Positions 54,466-63,346 of a DNA stretch of 64,000 nt are shown here, one piece after another; positions within the stretch are counted from its first letter, which is position 1; every line of letters begins with the position of its first letter. The stretch is taken from the NCBI GenBank assembly GCA_964564015.1, contig CAZLZR010000008.1:37077-101076 (forward strand), in the 5' to 3' direction. This DNA is from Acetivibrio sp964564015. Its GTDB lineage: Bacteria > Bacillota > Clostridia > Acetivibrionales > Acetivibrionaceae. Below the pieces are notes generated by a model that saw only the letters and a program-made list of their open reading frames with translations, was not told where the DNA came from and did not search any database. A program made the translations under genes and the position numbers.

Positions 54466-55482
54466 ATGAAAGTGATATTGATAACAGGCGGAGCAGGATT
54501 CATAGGAAGTAATTTTATCAATTACTTTTTAAGACGAAACAAAAGTTATATTATTGTAAACTACGACAATCTGAATTATTCTGGAAATATGAAAAACCTA
54601 CGGGAAATCGAAAGATCACCAAGATACCATTTTGTCAAAGGAAGCATATGTAATCAAGACTTGGTAAATTACGTTATTATGAGGCATCGCCCAGATTACA
54701 TAATAAACTTTGCCTGTGAAACAAGTGCTCAAAGAAGCATTATGAATCCGGCACCATTCTTTGAAACCAACGTTATGGGAACGCTTACGCTGTTAGATAG
54801 CGCACGACATTTTTGGAGTAAGCATAATTATGAAGGCAACCGCTTTATACAGGTATCTACAGATGAAGTATACGGATCAGACTCCAAGGATAGTTATTTC
54901 ACCGAAGATTCAGCAATAATGCCCAGGAATCCATTTACAGTTTCTAAAGCAAGCTCAGACATGCTTGTAAAATCATTTTACGACAACTTTGGTTTTCCGG
55001 CAGTTATAAGCAGATGTTGCACAAATTATGGTCCATATCAGCATATTGAGAGTTTCATACCATCATGTATCAGAAATGCAATACAAAACAACCGTATCTT
55101 GATAAACAGTGATGAAAACAATACACGCCAGGAATGGATCCACGTTCTCGATCATTGTACAGCGTTAATAAAGATACTATTTTACGGAAGGAACGGCGAA
55201 ACCTATAATATAAGTTCCGGAACAGATGCATTCCATGTTGAAGTGGCAAGAAAGATTTTAAAAATTCTTGGAAAACCCGAAGAGCAGATTGAGACATCGT
55301 TTCGAAGCGATACGCAGGAACAGAAACATGCTGTAAACAGTTATAAGATCAGAAACAATTTAAACTGGGGACATAAATACAACCTCGATGACGGACTATT
55401 GGAGACAGTCCATTGGTACAAGGAAAACAGAAACTGGTGGGATCGCGATACAGATCAAATACATTTATTAGAGAACCAATAA
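54466..55482 (+). CDS. dTDP-glucose 4,6-dehydratase-like protein (RmlB family) lacking the catalytic Tyr
   Basis: 338-residue extended short-chain dehydrogenase. NAD-binding GGAGFIGSNF at 8-17 and STDEVYGSD from 131 with the T132-D133-E134 triad are typical of RmlB. The expected YxxxK is F157-T-V-S-K161, Phe in place of the catalytic Tyr (codon TTT, 54934-54936). Other binding regions (NYGPYQHIESFIP, NTRQEWIHVLDH) are kept but diverged. No other rml genes are adjacent. Probably impaired as a dehydratase, or altered in reaction. The ATG at 54466 is preferred by family start. Confidence 0.8.
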   Translation: MKVILITGGAGFIGSNFINYFLRRNKSYIIVNYDNLNYSGNMKNLREIERSPRYHFVKGSICNQDLVNYVIMRHRPDYIINFACETSAQRSIMNPAPFFETNVMGTLTLLDSARHFWSKHNYEGNRFIQVSTDEVYGSDSKDSYFTEDSAIMPRNPFTVSKASSDMLVKSFYDNFGFPAVISRCCTNYGPYQHIESFIPSCIRNAIQNNRILINSDENNTRQEWIHVLDHCTALIKILFYGRNGETYNISSGTDAFHVEVARKILKILGKPEEQIETSFRSDTQEQKHAVNSYKIRNNLNWGHKYNLDDGLLETVHWYKENRNWWDRDTDQIHLLENQ

Positions 55483-55570
55483 CAGCCAGTAATTATGGGG
55501 CTTAAACAAATTCACCGGCGCCCCGTATCGGATTTATTTCTTGAGCATGTATGGCTAAGAACAAATAAAA

Positions 55571-55617
55571 TGCATTTTAACATTATGAAAGACCTGAAAT
55601 CAGTAGTGTTAAAATGC
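55571..55617. repeat. AT-rich hairpin repeat, family R2, copy 3
   Basis: Arms TGCATTTTAACA and its complement around a loop ATGAAAGACCTGAAATCAGT that matches the loop of copy 2 at 16 of 20 places by eye. It lies between the convergent RmlB-like and DUF3343 genes. Confidence 0.65.
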
Positions 55618-55659
55618 ACTTTATCTTGACTTGCTTCTCTGCACAACATAAATATTTAA

Positions 55660-55923
55660 TTAGATCTGCACTTCATAGTAATTAATAATATCAGGTCTTA
55701 TAACCTCTTTATAAAGCCTGCATCCTGGCAAGCCGCACCGCCTTAATAAACTTATTGCTTTAGGAAGTACACTTTCATCAAATCGTACCCCCATATTACA
55801 TAAATCATTCATTATATCCCTCGGTACAAAAGTAATTTCGCATTCAATCCCATCATTTTTCATCCTTCGTTCAAGCAAAAATGCATGTGATCTTGATTCC
55901 AGCCCAACATAATAGTTTGTCAT
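55660..55923 (-). CDS. DUF3343-family protein (putative Se/S carrier-like)
   Basis: 87 residues beginning TNYYVGLESRSHAFLLERRMKNDGI, which matches the DUF3343 family; FVPRDIMNDLCNMGVRFDE follows in the middle. Two later cysteines (RRCGLPGC) stand where a thiol carrier would need them. Family members are often near sulphur or selenium genes, but none is next to this one. ATG 55923 follows TTGGAGCG; the eight-codon longer frame is unlikely. Confidence 0.65.
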   Translation of the reverse strand: MTNYYVGLESRSHAFLLERRMKNDGIECEITFVPRDIMNDLCNMGVRFDESVLPKAISLLRRCGLPGCRLYKEVIRPDIINYYEVQI

Positions 55924-56051
55924 ACTTTTCGCTCCAATCAAATGCAACTTTATTCTTTTAGCTCATTTGATTTTTATGATATTCATTCACAACTTCCTTA
56001 AACTTAACATGCAGAACTGCTAAACAGCAGCTCTGCATGATTGCCTTTTAT

Positions 56052-56828
56052 CTAATCGTTTCTATCAAGAGGATTCCACTTTTGATCCGGGAAGAATTTT
56101 GTCGGGAAAGGAGTTCTTGTTCTATCATTAAATGTTCTGCAGTTCTGTGCAGCAGGATTAACCTGTTCCGGTGGAACCGGACAATATCCGTAAGCAGGTA
56201 TTAACAACTGAACTACGCATTCACATTTAACTATAAAGAATGCTCCAATATCAAAGGATATCACACCTGTTTCCTGGTGCACTACATCGTTAAAGGCTTC
56301 AGCAAGAGCTTCAACTTTAATGAGTGTACCATCAACATCAAGAGTATCACCATGTTTTGGTCCTCTTTCATCATGACAATCTTTAGCCTTAATTATTCCA
56401 ATTTGCGCTACGCAGCTTGGGCAGTAAATTTCATTCACTGTCAGGTTGAAGGCTGCTTCATCATACTCTACTTCGTGATTGTCTCCTACACAGAAATGAA
56501 TCTTGTAACCAATTTTGACAAACACTTTTAGTTTCTTAAATCCGGGTCTTGTTAAAGAATCAGTTTTCGATATAACCCTTACTTCAACTATATCAAAATC
56601 AGTTACTCCTTCAAATTCAATTGTAGCCGGACCATGTCCCGAAACAATTGCATCTGATCCGCATCTCTTAATTTTAATACATCTTGTTACGCATTCTCTC
56701 AATGCCACTTGATCAAATACCTTTGGTACTTGTATACAAACTAATTCATTTGGTGGTGGAAAACAGTCAGGATTTAAAATCTGACCTGCTTCAATCTTAG
56801 GTCCATGTTCGTGTTCATGACCAGACAT
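56052..56828 (-). CDS. Cys-containing hypothetical protein, 258 aa (possible spore-surface protein)
   Basis: Not firmly recognised. His/Glu-rich start (SGHEHEHGPK), then PNELVCIQVPKVFDQVALRECVTRC, a beta-rich middle and a Pro/Asn/Arg-rich tail (PEQVNPAAQNCRTFNDRTRTP). The middle resembles beta repeats in DUF3794/SPOCS-type spore proteins, but only loosely. Ten or so cysteines and no signal peptide fit an intracellularly assembled coat protein. The ATG at 56828 follows AAGGAGG; the longer frame start is rejected. Confidence 0.55.
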   Translation of the reverse strand: MSGHEHEHGPKIEAGQILNPDCFPPPNELVCIQVPKVFDQVALRECVTRCIKIKRCGSDAIVSGHGPATIEFEGVTDFDIVEVRVISKTDSLTRPGFKKLKVFVKIGYKIHFCVGDNHEVEYDEAAFNLTVNEIYCPSCVAQIGIIKAKDCHDERGPKHGDTLDVDGTLIKVEALAEAFNDVVHQETGVISFDIGAFFIVKCECVVQLLIPAYGYCPVPPEQVNPAAQNCRTFNDRTRTPFPTKFFPDQKWNPLDRND

Positions 56829-57081
56829 AATTAAAACCTCCTTTTTTATTCTAACCTCTATAAAATAATTCAAATCCTTGCGTGGTTCTCCCGTTTTTTG
56901 TCTTTAGATTGCTTATATTACATTATATTAAGGATAAAAAAAATGGTTACACAAATTAAACTTTATGGTCAAAAAATTTACATAAAGTTAATGTGTCACC
57001 ATGTAAAAACTGAACTGCGCATTTAGTATATGTGAAGAAAAATAATATGTACCCAAACTGATCTGCGCATTGACAGTTATA

Positions 57082-60000
57082 TTATTTCAGTACTTTGTTA
57101 ATCAGGCTCTCATAGCTGTCAATTACATCAAATACCACATTGTTTGTGCTTATGGCTTTAAAATGCTCTCTTGCACAATGGATTTTTGCATCCTCTATCA
57201 TTCTAAGCTGCATTGAAGACATAGATCCTTTTGTCTCCGCAACAAAATAAATATGCTTGACCTTTCCTTCGTAAAACGCAATTGCCCAGTCAGGATTGTA
57301 CTTTCCAACCGGCGTGTTAATGTAAAACCCATTAGGCAGCTTCACATAAACCGCAACTTCATTATTCTCATCAAGTTTCTTCGCAAAATCTTTTTCATTA
57401 TTACTGTCATAAAGAATATGATCATAAAGATGTTTGTTTGCTGCGATAGCATTTACGCCTAACTGTCCTTTCATTGCCGGTTCGGTAAATATGTCTGTGT
57501 CATACACAGCATCAAGCTTGTTGTATGTAATATGCTGGATAATGACCGTTGCTTTTTGTTCGTTTATAAGGTTGACGGCCTTTATGATGAATTCTTCCGG
57601 ATTATCCTTGAACTGGTCAAAAACAGTTTTCTCAATACCTTTTAAAATCTTTACTACTGTTGCTCTTGTCAGATCCGTCCCGGATACTATTTTACCTATA
57701 AGATCATATCGCACATCAGAATTTGAAGTAATCTGTGCTTTATATAAATCGCCCTGCTCTTTTATAAATGCTGAACCTTTCTGTAAATCATCTTTGGATT
57801 TGATGACCGTCATCTCACCTGATTCAACCTTGTAATATATCCTGGGAACGCGCAAGTCTTTATTTAATGCAGCTATTGACTTATTGACAAGTTCTTCGGT
57901 ATCAAAATCAACAACATAGGCACTGCGGATATTGATTTGCTCCCATAGCTTTTTGAATTCCGGTAGTCCAAGCTTTGATTTATCAATTCGCAATTCCAAA
58001 TTGTTTGCCCGGGCATTTTCCGGCTGCATAACACGGCTGTCATAAATGGAATCGAGAATATCGACAATATCGGCGGCACTTTCGGCTACTTCAACAGCAA
58101 CCTCAACGGCATTGTTCTTTTTATCCTCATAATATTTATCAGTAAGTCCCCCTTTCTTTACATAGCCGTTTTCAACCAGACTGTCATAAATAGTTTGCGC
58201 CATATCAACATCAAGCACTTGCTCATTGCCATCTGAATCTTTTATAACCTTGTTCATGAAGAGATCAATAGTCACCTTTACCGGCCTGTCTGCTACTGCT
58301 TCTGCAATTTCAGATTGTAAGCCTTTGGCAAAACTGTCATAGCTCTCATTGGCTATTACAGTCAGTACATTTATATTATGAACAGCTTCTCCCAACAGGT
58401 TTGTATCCATGCGCTCACCTGATTGGTTAACGGAAAGGCGCAGACCGCGACCAACCTCCTGACGCTTACGTACTTCACTTGTGCTCTGTTTCAAGGTGCA
58501 TATCTGGAACACATTAGGATTATCCCAGCCTTCGCGCAGAGCAGAATGGGAGAATATAAAACGAACCGGCTCCTTACGGTCTAAAAGACGTTCTTTATTC
58601 TTCATAATCAGATCATAGGCATCAGCATCGTCTGAAGTACGTTCTTTCTTATCACCAAGCTTACTATCTACCATGCGATGGCTCTTTTTGTCTATTGAAA
58701 AATAGCCTGCATGAGTTTCCTCTGCGGTAATGGAATCGAGGTACTTTATATAATCCTCATCTTCAAGCTCAAGCTGTACCTTCCCCACAATCTGCCGGTA
58801 TTCATCCTCAAACATTTCGGCATAATCGCCATTAAAGGCCTGCCCGGCATCATTATACTGCTTGTACTTTGCGACTTCGTCTATAAAAAAAAGTGACAAT
58901 ACTTTAATGCCTTTGTAAAACAACTGCCGCTCCCTTTGAATATGGGAGATGATTGTTTCCCGGATCTGAATCCTGCGGAGCTGATCTTCACTTACTGTCC
59001 CTATAACATCACCTGCAAATAGCTTAATACCGTTCGTGAACTCAATACTCGAATCCCTTCCGTCTATACGCATAATAGTGAATCCATTCTTATACTCTTC
59101 AAGCTCACCGGAATTTTCATATAGATTGTACCCCTCACCAACAGTGCGAACAACCTTACGGACGCCCTTAGCTCCCTTATATTCAAATTCAATTGTGGCA
59201 GTAGGATTACCTTTTGACAGGTTAATACTCTCCAAATACACATAGCTTTCGGTTGCAGTGCTTCCGCTAACAGTTATACCCTTTACAGCTATTTTCTTTA
59301 CTAACTTTTTATTGTAAGCTTCCATAGCGTCAAGGCGATAAACCATGTTATAAACGCTATCTTTCTTATGGGTAGCAGAATAACGGAGCGTAATAAGTGG
59401 ATTAAACTCCTTCAACCTTTCTTTTGTTGCTGCACCCTCAACCGATTGCGGTTCATCGATAATAAGGATTGGATTCGTCTTTGCTATAATATCAATAGGA
59501 CGGCGACTGCGGAATTCATCCAACTTCATATAAATACGCCGAGCGTCCTTACCCTTTGCATTGAACGCCTGGGAGTTAATTATCATCACATTAATAGAGC
59601 TATCCGAAGCAAAGCGATCAATCTCTGTGAGCTGTGCGGAATTATATATGAAGAACCTTGTCTTTTTACCATACTCCTCCGCAAAATGGTCTTGAGTAAT
59701 CTGTAAAGATTTATACACTCCCTCACGGATAGCAACACTTGGAACCACTACAATAAACTTGCTCCATCCGTACCTTTTGTTAAGTTCATACATGGTCTTT
59801 ATATAAGTGTAGGTTTTACCAACACCCGTTTCCATTTCTATGGTCAGATTGTATCGGCCTTCAAGCTTCTTTGATGGTTCAATCTGATAAGTACGTTGTA
59901 CCTTGTTCAGGTTTTCAAGAATAATATTGTCGCTTAGCTCAGGAATAATCCGATGATTGTTCCAAACTTTGACGTCCTGTTCTTCTCTTGAACCCACCTG

Positions 60001-60126
60001 ATCGCTTCTCAATGAACCGCTATCCATCATATGTGTAGGAGTTAAATAGGGTTGACCTAAAAAGACATCACAGACAGCTTTTGCAGCCTCTGCCTGAAAC
60101 TTCTGGTGCTTGAATTGCAGTTTCAT
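57082..60126 (-). CDS. Type III restriction enzyme, Res subunit
   Basis: 1014 residues. ATP-dependent translocase and endonuclease that works with Mod. Walker A METGVGKT at 98-105, DEAD-box-like IIDEPQ, RYSATHK (motif III region), helicase C-terminal part SHSALREGWDNPNVFQICTL and RQEVGRGLRL (motif VI). The C-terminal nuclease of PD-(D/E)xK type is visible as NPDWAI..FVAETKG near residues 935-965. Full length, no frameshift. It starts 19 bp after mod ends, with AAGGAG, so the two form an operon. Confidence 0.95.
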   Translation of the reverse strand: MKLQFKHQKFQAEAAKAVCDVFLGQPYLTPTHMMDSGSLRSDQVGSREEQDVKVWNNHRIIPELSDNIILENLNKVQRTYQIEPSKKLEGRYNLTIEMETGVGKTYTYIKTMYELNKRYGWSKFIVVVPSVAIREGVYKSLQITQDHFAEEYGKKTRFFIYNSAQLTEIDRFASDSSINVMIINSQAFNAKGKDARRIYMKLDEFRSRRPIDIIAKTNPILIIDEPQSVEGAATKERLKEFNPLITLRYSATHKKDSVYNMVYRLDAMEAYNKKLVKKIAVKGITVSGSTATESYVYLESINLSKGNPTATIEFEYKGAKGVRKVVRTVGEGYNLYENSGELEEYKNGFTIMRIDGRDSSIEFTNGIKLFAGDVIGTVSEDQLRRIQIRETIISHIQRERQLFYKGIKVLSLFFIDEVAKYKQYNDAGQAFNGDYAEMFEDEYRQIVGKVQLELEDEDYIKYLDSITAEETHAGYFSIDKKSHRMVDSKLGDKKERTSDDADAYDLIMKNKERLLDRKEPVRFIFSHSALREGWDNPNVFQICTLKQSTSEVRKRQEVGRGLRLSVNQSGERMDTNLLGEAVHNINVLTVIANESYDSFAKGLQSEIAEAVADRPVKVTIDLFMNKVIKDSDGNEQVLDVDMAQTIYDSLVENGYVKKGGLTDKYYEDKKNNAVEVAVEVAESAADIVDILDSIYDSRVMQPENARANNLELRIDKSKLGLPEFKKLWEQINIRSAYVVDFDTEELVNKSIAALNKDLRVPRIYYKVESGEMTVIKSKDDLQKGSAFIKEQGDLYKAQITSNSDVRYDLIGKIVSGTDLTRATVVKILKGIEKTVFDQFKDNPEEFIIKAVNLINEQKATVIIQHITYNKLDAVYDTDIFTEPAMKGQLGVNAIAANKHLYDHILYDSNNEKDFAKKLDENNEVAVYVKLPNGFYINTPVGKYNPDWAIAFYEGKVKHIYFVAETKGSMSSMQLRMIEDAKIHCAREHFKAISTNNVVFDVIDSYESLINKVLK

Positions 60127-60145
60127 CTGTAAATCTCCTTTCTGC

Positions 60146-62071
60146 TTATAGCACCTTCACACTGGTATTGGGCGCAATCAGCCTGAAGATTTCCTCTACA
60201 TTAATTTTTTCCGGAGAACCTGCGAAGCTGCTATCACGGAAAACGGCGCGAAGAGGCTGGCGCTTTGCAATTTCACGGATTACGCTTTCGGGAACATTTT
60301 CTGCAAAGCAGGCAATGAGATCTCCATTATTATATGTATGAATTGTTACTCCTAAGATTTCTTCACTAGTGTAAGGCATAGATAGAGGAAGCCCCCATTC
60401 CAACAGGCAACTAAACAGTAAATCAAGATCCGTCCTGTCTTCTTTAATATTGCTTATCAGGTCATCTAGCATAGTCTGATCATATTCTGCTGAACTATAG
60501 TAGACCTCCTTCATGTTGGTAGAATCAAGCTTTAATACTCTAAAACCCACATCGAGACCTTGAGCTTTAGTTCCTGCTTCTTTCTTAATTGCTTCTCCGG
60601 CACGACGTATACGCTCTTTGCCTATTTCACATATGTTTTTGTATCCGGCCTTATAGGCTTCACTCTTTTCATTACACGGTTCAGGAAGCTGTACCATTAT
60701 AAATTTGCGGTAGCCCCCATCTTCCGAGTTCAGTTGCATGACTGCTTGAGCGGTTGTTGCAGAACCCGAAAAGAAATCCATGATATATGAGTCGGGATCC
60801 ATCTTACACACCATTCTGCAAATTGTCTCAATTAAAGAAACTGGCTTGGTATAATCAAAATACCTGCCAAGACCCAGCGAGTTTAATTCTTTTGCCGCAC
60901 TTTCATTTGTTCCCACGCCACATTCCTTGTTTAATTCGACGTTCAGGTAATTAGTCGGCGTTTTATAAGACTCTTCAATATTTTGACGTTGAAAACGTAT
61001 AGAGAACTTATCTGTCTTAATTATAAAATATGTGCCTTTTTTCACTTCATCATCAAGAGTTGTCTGCTCCCACTTGAATTCTCCAATAAAACGCACTTCC
61101 TTCTGATTAGTGCTATTTGCTACAACTATATTATCAAGAAGCTCTACTTTATCCTTTTTTCCTGCCGGAATCAAACCGGATTCCATAAAGTTAAAATTAA
61201 TGCTTCCAGCAGGAAATGATAAGGTTTTCAAGGGGTTTCCAGAGTTTAGCAAAGGTACATCCCCGCCATCCAAGGGTGAACCATAATACTTCAATGTGCC
61301 TAATTGTTTTTCATAGGCAAGAACATATTCGACGGTTTTTCTGCATTTGTAGGATAACGCTGGTGGCGTAGATGTTTTTGTCCATATGAATGTGGCTACA
61401 TAATTTTGTTCCCCAAATACTTCATTACATAATTTCTGCAAATTATCCACTTCATTTTCATCTATACTTATAAAAATAACGCCATCATCAGTCAGAAGGT
61501 TTCTTGCCAGGAGTAAACGAGGATATAGCATGGAAAGCCAAGCAGAATGAAATCGCGGATTGTTATTGCTATTTTCTTTAAAGATCTTATTGCCAACTTC
61601 ATCATAAATGCCAATACCCTCCTCATATTCCTCTTTATCCATGGTGAAGTTATCAGGGTAAACAAAACTATCATTGCCCGTATTATAAGGAGGATCAATA
61701 TAAATCATCTTTACCTTGCCAAGATAACTCTCTTGCAGCAGCTTCAATACATCAAGGTTATCCCCCTCTATATAAAGGTTTTCCGTGATGTCCCAATACT
61801 TGCTTTCCTCCTTACAAGGTCGCAGCGTTTTACGAATTGGTTTTCCAGCTTCAACAATAGCTGCTTTTTTACCAACCCAAGTGAACTCATACGCTTCATC
61901 ACCTTCTAGCACATCATCTGATAACATTTGCCTTAGCATATCAAAATTGATCACCTTTTTTAGCTTGCCGTTCTTATCACGAGCTTCGGTAATTACATTA
62001 GGAAATAGTTTGCCAATTTTCTCTATATTTTGCACTGCTATATCAATCGTCTCCATTCTCATTTTATCCAC
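60146..62071 (-). CDS. Type III restriction-modification methyltransferase, Mod subunit
   Basis: 641 residues. N6-adenine beta-class methyltransferase with DPPYNTG at 126-132 (motif IV) ahead of DFFSGSATTAQAV near 440 (motif I), the beta order. The region between, about 150-430, holds the target-recognition domain. Start GTG at 62071, six bases after GGAGG; ATG 62062 is a weaker option. No simple-sequence tract that could phase-switch the gene was seen. First gene of the mod-res operon; a structured stretch lies 50 bp upstream. Confidence 0.95.
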   Translation of the reverse strand: MDKMRMETIDIAVQNIEKIGKLFPNVITEARDKNGKLKKVINFDMLRQMLSDDVLEGDEAYEFTWVGKKAAIVEAGKPIRKTLRPCKEESKYWDITENLYIEGDNLDVLKLLQESYLGKVKMIYIDPPYNTGNDSFVYPDNFTMDKEEYEEGIGIYDEVGNKIFKENSNNNPRFHSAWLSMLYPRLLLARNLLTDDGVIFISIDENEVDNLQKLCNEVFGEQNYVATFIWTKTSTPPALSYKCRKTVEYVLAYEKQLGTLKYYGSPLDGGDVPLLNSGNPLKTLSFPAGSINFNFMESGLIPAGKKDKVELLDNIVVANSTNQKEVRFIGEFKWEQTTLDDEVKKGTYFIIKTDKFSIRFQRQNIEESYKTPTNYLNVELNKECGVGTNESAAKELNSLGLGRYFDYTKPVSLIETICRMVCKMDPDSYIMDFFSGSATTAQAVMQLNSEDGGYRKFIMVQLPEPCNEKSEAYKAGYKNICEIGKERIRRAGEAIKKEAGTKAQGLDVGFRVLKLDSTNMKEVYYSSAEYDQTMLDDLISNIKEDRTDLDLLFSCLLEWGLPLSMPYTSEEILGVTIHTYNNGDLIACFAENVPESVIREIAKRQPLRAVFRDSSFAGSPEKINVEEIFRLIAPNTSVKVL

Positions 62072-62117
62072 ACTGTTAACCTCCCTCTCCGGAATAAGCC
62101 ATTCCCGACCATATCAT

Positions 62118-62201
62118 ACCTCTTATTAAAACAGCCCTACAATTTGCGTAGGGCCTAGCATCTGACTAATGCAACAGGCTAACATACCTTGAATAAGAGG
62201 T
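62118..62201 (-). promoter_or_regulatory. Structured region upstream of mod
   Basis: Perfect 10-bp arms ACCTCTTATT / AATAAGAGGT (62118-62127 and 62192-62201) enclose a second GC-rich hairpin, GCCCTAC-AATTTGC-GTAGGGC. It would be part of the mod leader or a site for a regulator. No C protein gene is present. Confidence 0.45.
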
Positions 62202-62313
62202 TCAAACAACAGCACTTCATTATACTTCTGATTATTAACGACAATTATATATCTTCAAACAAATAAAATCAACGCCATCAGGGAATTGTAATATTTGTCA
62301 GCTTATTCAGGTA

Positions 62314-62346
62314 AATAAAAAGGGTGCCGGCCATTGACCAACACCC
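62314..62346 (-). terminator. Terminator after rubrerythrin
   Basis: GGGTG.TGG / CCGGCACCC stem with a T5 run on the minus strand, 16 bases past the stop. Confidence 0.75.
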
Positions 62347-62362
62347 CATAAAACGCTTAATT

Positions 62363-62911
62363 TTATTCGCCAAAGTATCTTTTCAAAAGACCAGCAAACG
62401 CAGCTCCGTGCCTTGCTTCATCCTTACACATTTCATGAACAGTATCGTGAATTGCGTCATAATTCAACTGTTTTGCCTTAGTAGCCAAATCCTTTTTACC
62501 CTGACATGCTCCAAACTCAGCTTCAACTCTTAATTGCAGATTTTTCTTAGTACTATTGGTAACCTCAGTTCCAAGAAGTTCTGCAAATTTTGCTGCATGT
62601 TCGGCTTCCTCAAACGCTATTCTCTTATAGGCTTCAGCTATTTCGGGATAACCGTCCCTATCCGCCTGACGGCTCATAGCAAGATACATTCCAACTTCAG
62701 TACACTCGCCATAGAAATTAGCCTTTAATCCTTCAATAACTTCCGGATCCACATCCTTCGCAACACCAATTCTATGTTCATCAGCCCATTGAAGTGCTGC
62801 ATCGCTTTTTTCAATAAATTTAGCTTTGGGCGCCTTACACTGTGGACAGTTTTCCGGTGGCTCATTTCCTTCATGTACATATCCGCAAATCGAACAAACA
62901 AATTTTTTCAT
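62363..62911 (-). CDS. Reverse rubrerythrin
   Basis: 182 residues. An N-terminal rubredoxin-like iron site (CSICGYVH near 5-12 and CPQCKAPK near 21-28) precedes the ferritin-like diiron domain (ECTEVGMYLAMSR, EEAEHAAKFAELLG, EMCKDEARHGAAF with the ExxH pairs). In classical rubrerythrin the order is the other way round, so this is the reverse type known in clostridia, where it reduces peroxide and oxygen with NADH-dependent partners. Start after AAGGAGAG. Monocistronic. Confidence 0.93.
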   Translation of the reverse strand: MKKFVCSICGYVHEGNEPPENCPQCKAPKAKFIEKSDAALQWADEHRIGVAKDVDPEVIEGLKANFYGECTEVGMYLAMSRQADRDGYPEIAEAYKRIAFEEAEHAAKFAELLGTEVTNSTKKNLQLRVEAEFGACQGKKDLATKAKQLNYDAIHDTVHEMCKDEARHGAAFAGLLKRYFGE

Positions 62912-63176
62912 AGCTTCAATCTCTCCTTAGCAAAATTTTATAAAACCAATTGCGCGTAAAAATTACATTATATTTTATACCCGGAATGGTTGATTTTAAA
63001 CAATTTTATTTATTCCCATCACTAAAATATTTGTACTCCTTAAAAGAATTTGTCTTTTAGTTGCGTTACTTCTTTATTTGACCCTTTCTCGTTAAAACGG
63101 ACACTCCAGAGTTAGAATATCTCTGTTTTCCTAAGTTTTTTACTTTCTTCTAAAATTTCCGCATTTATTCCACGGT

Positions 63177-63315
63177 CCTCTTGACAACGAGCCTCTAACG
63201 GCATGATGTGGGCATCTACCGGCACCATCCATTCTGAACAAGAAGTAAACGCTTCGTAGTATGGCTGATGCCTCGCTTGAGAGCCTAACATGCCGTTCTA
63301 CTCATTGTCAAGAGG
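63177..63315. repeat. Long structured inverted repeat inside the IS3 3' region
   Basis: Outer 11-bp arms CCTCTTGACAA / TTGTCAAGAGG (63177-63187, 63305-63315) and inner 8-bp arms AACGGCAT / ATGCCGTT (63197-63204, 63290-63297) are nested, with GGGCATC / GATGCC pairing further in. It lies between the transposase stop and the predicted right end. Confidence 0.6.
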
Positions 63316-63346
63316 CTTTCGCGGCATAAACGCTACTTTTTGCTTT

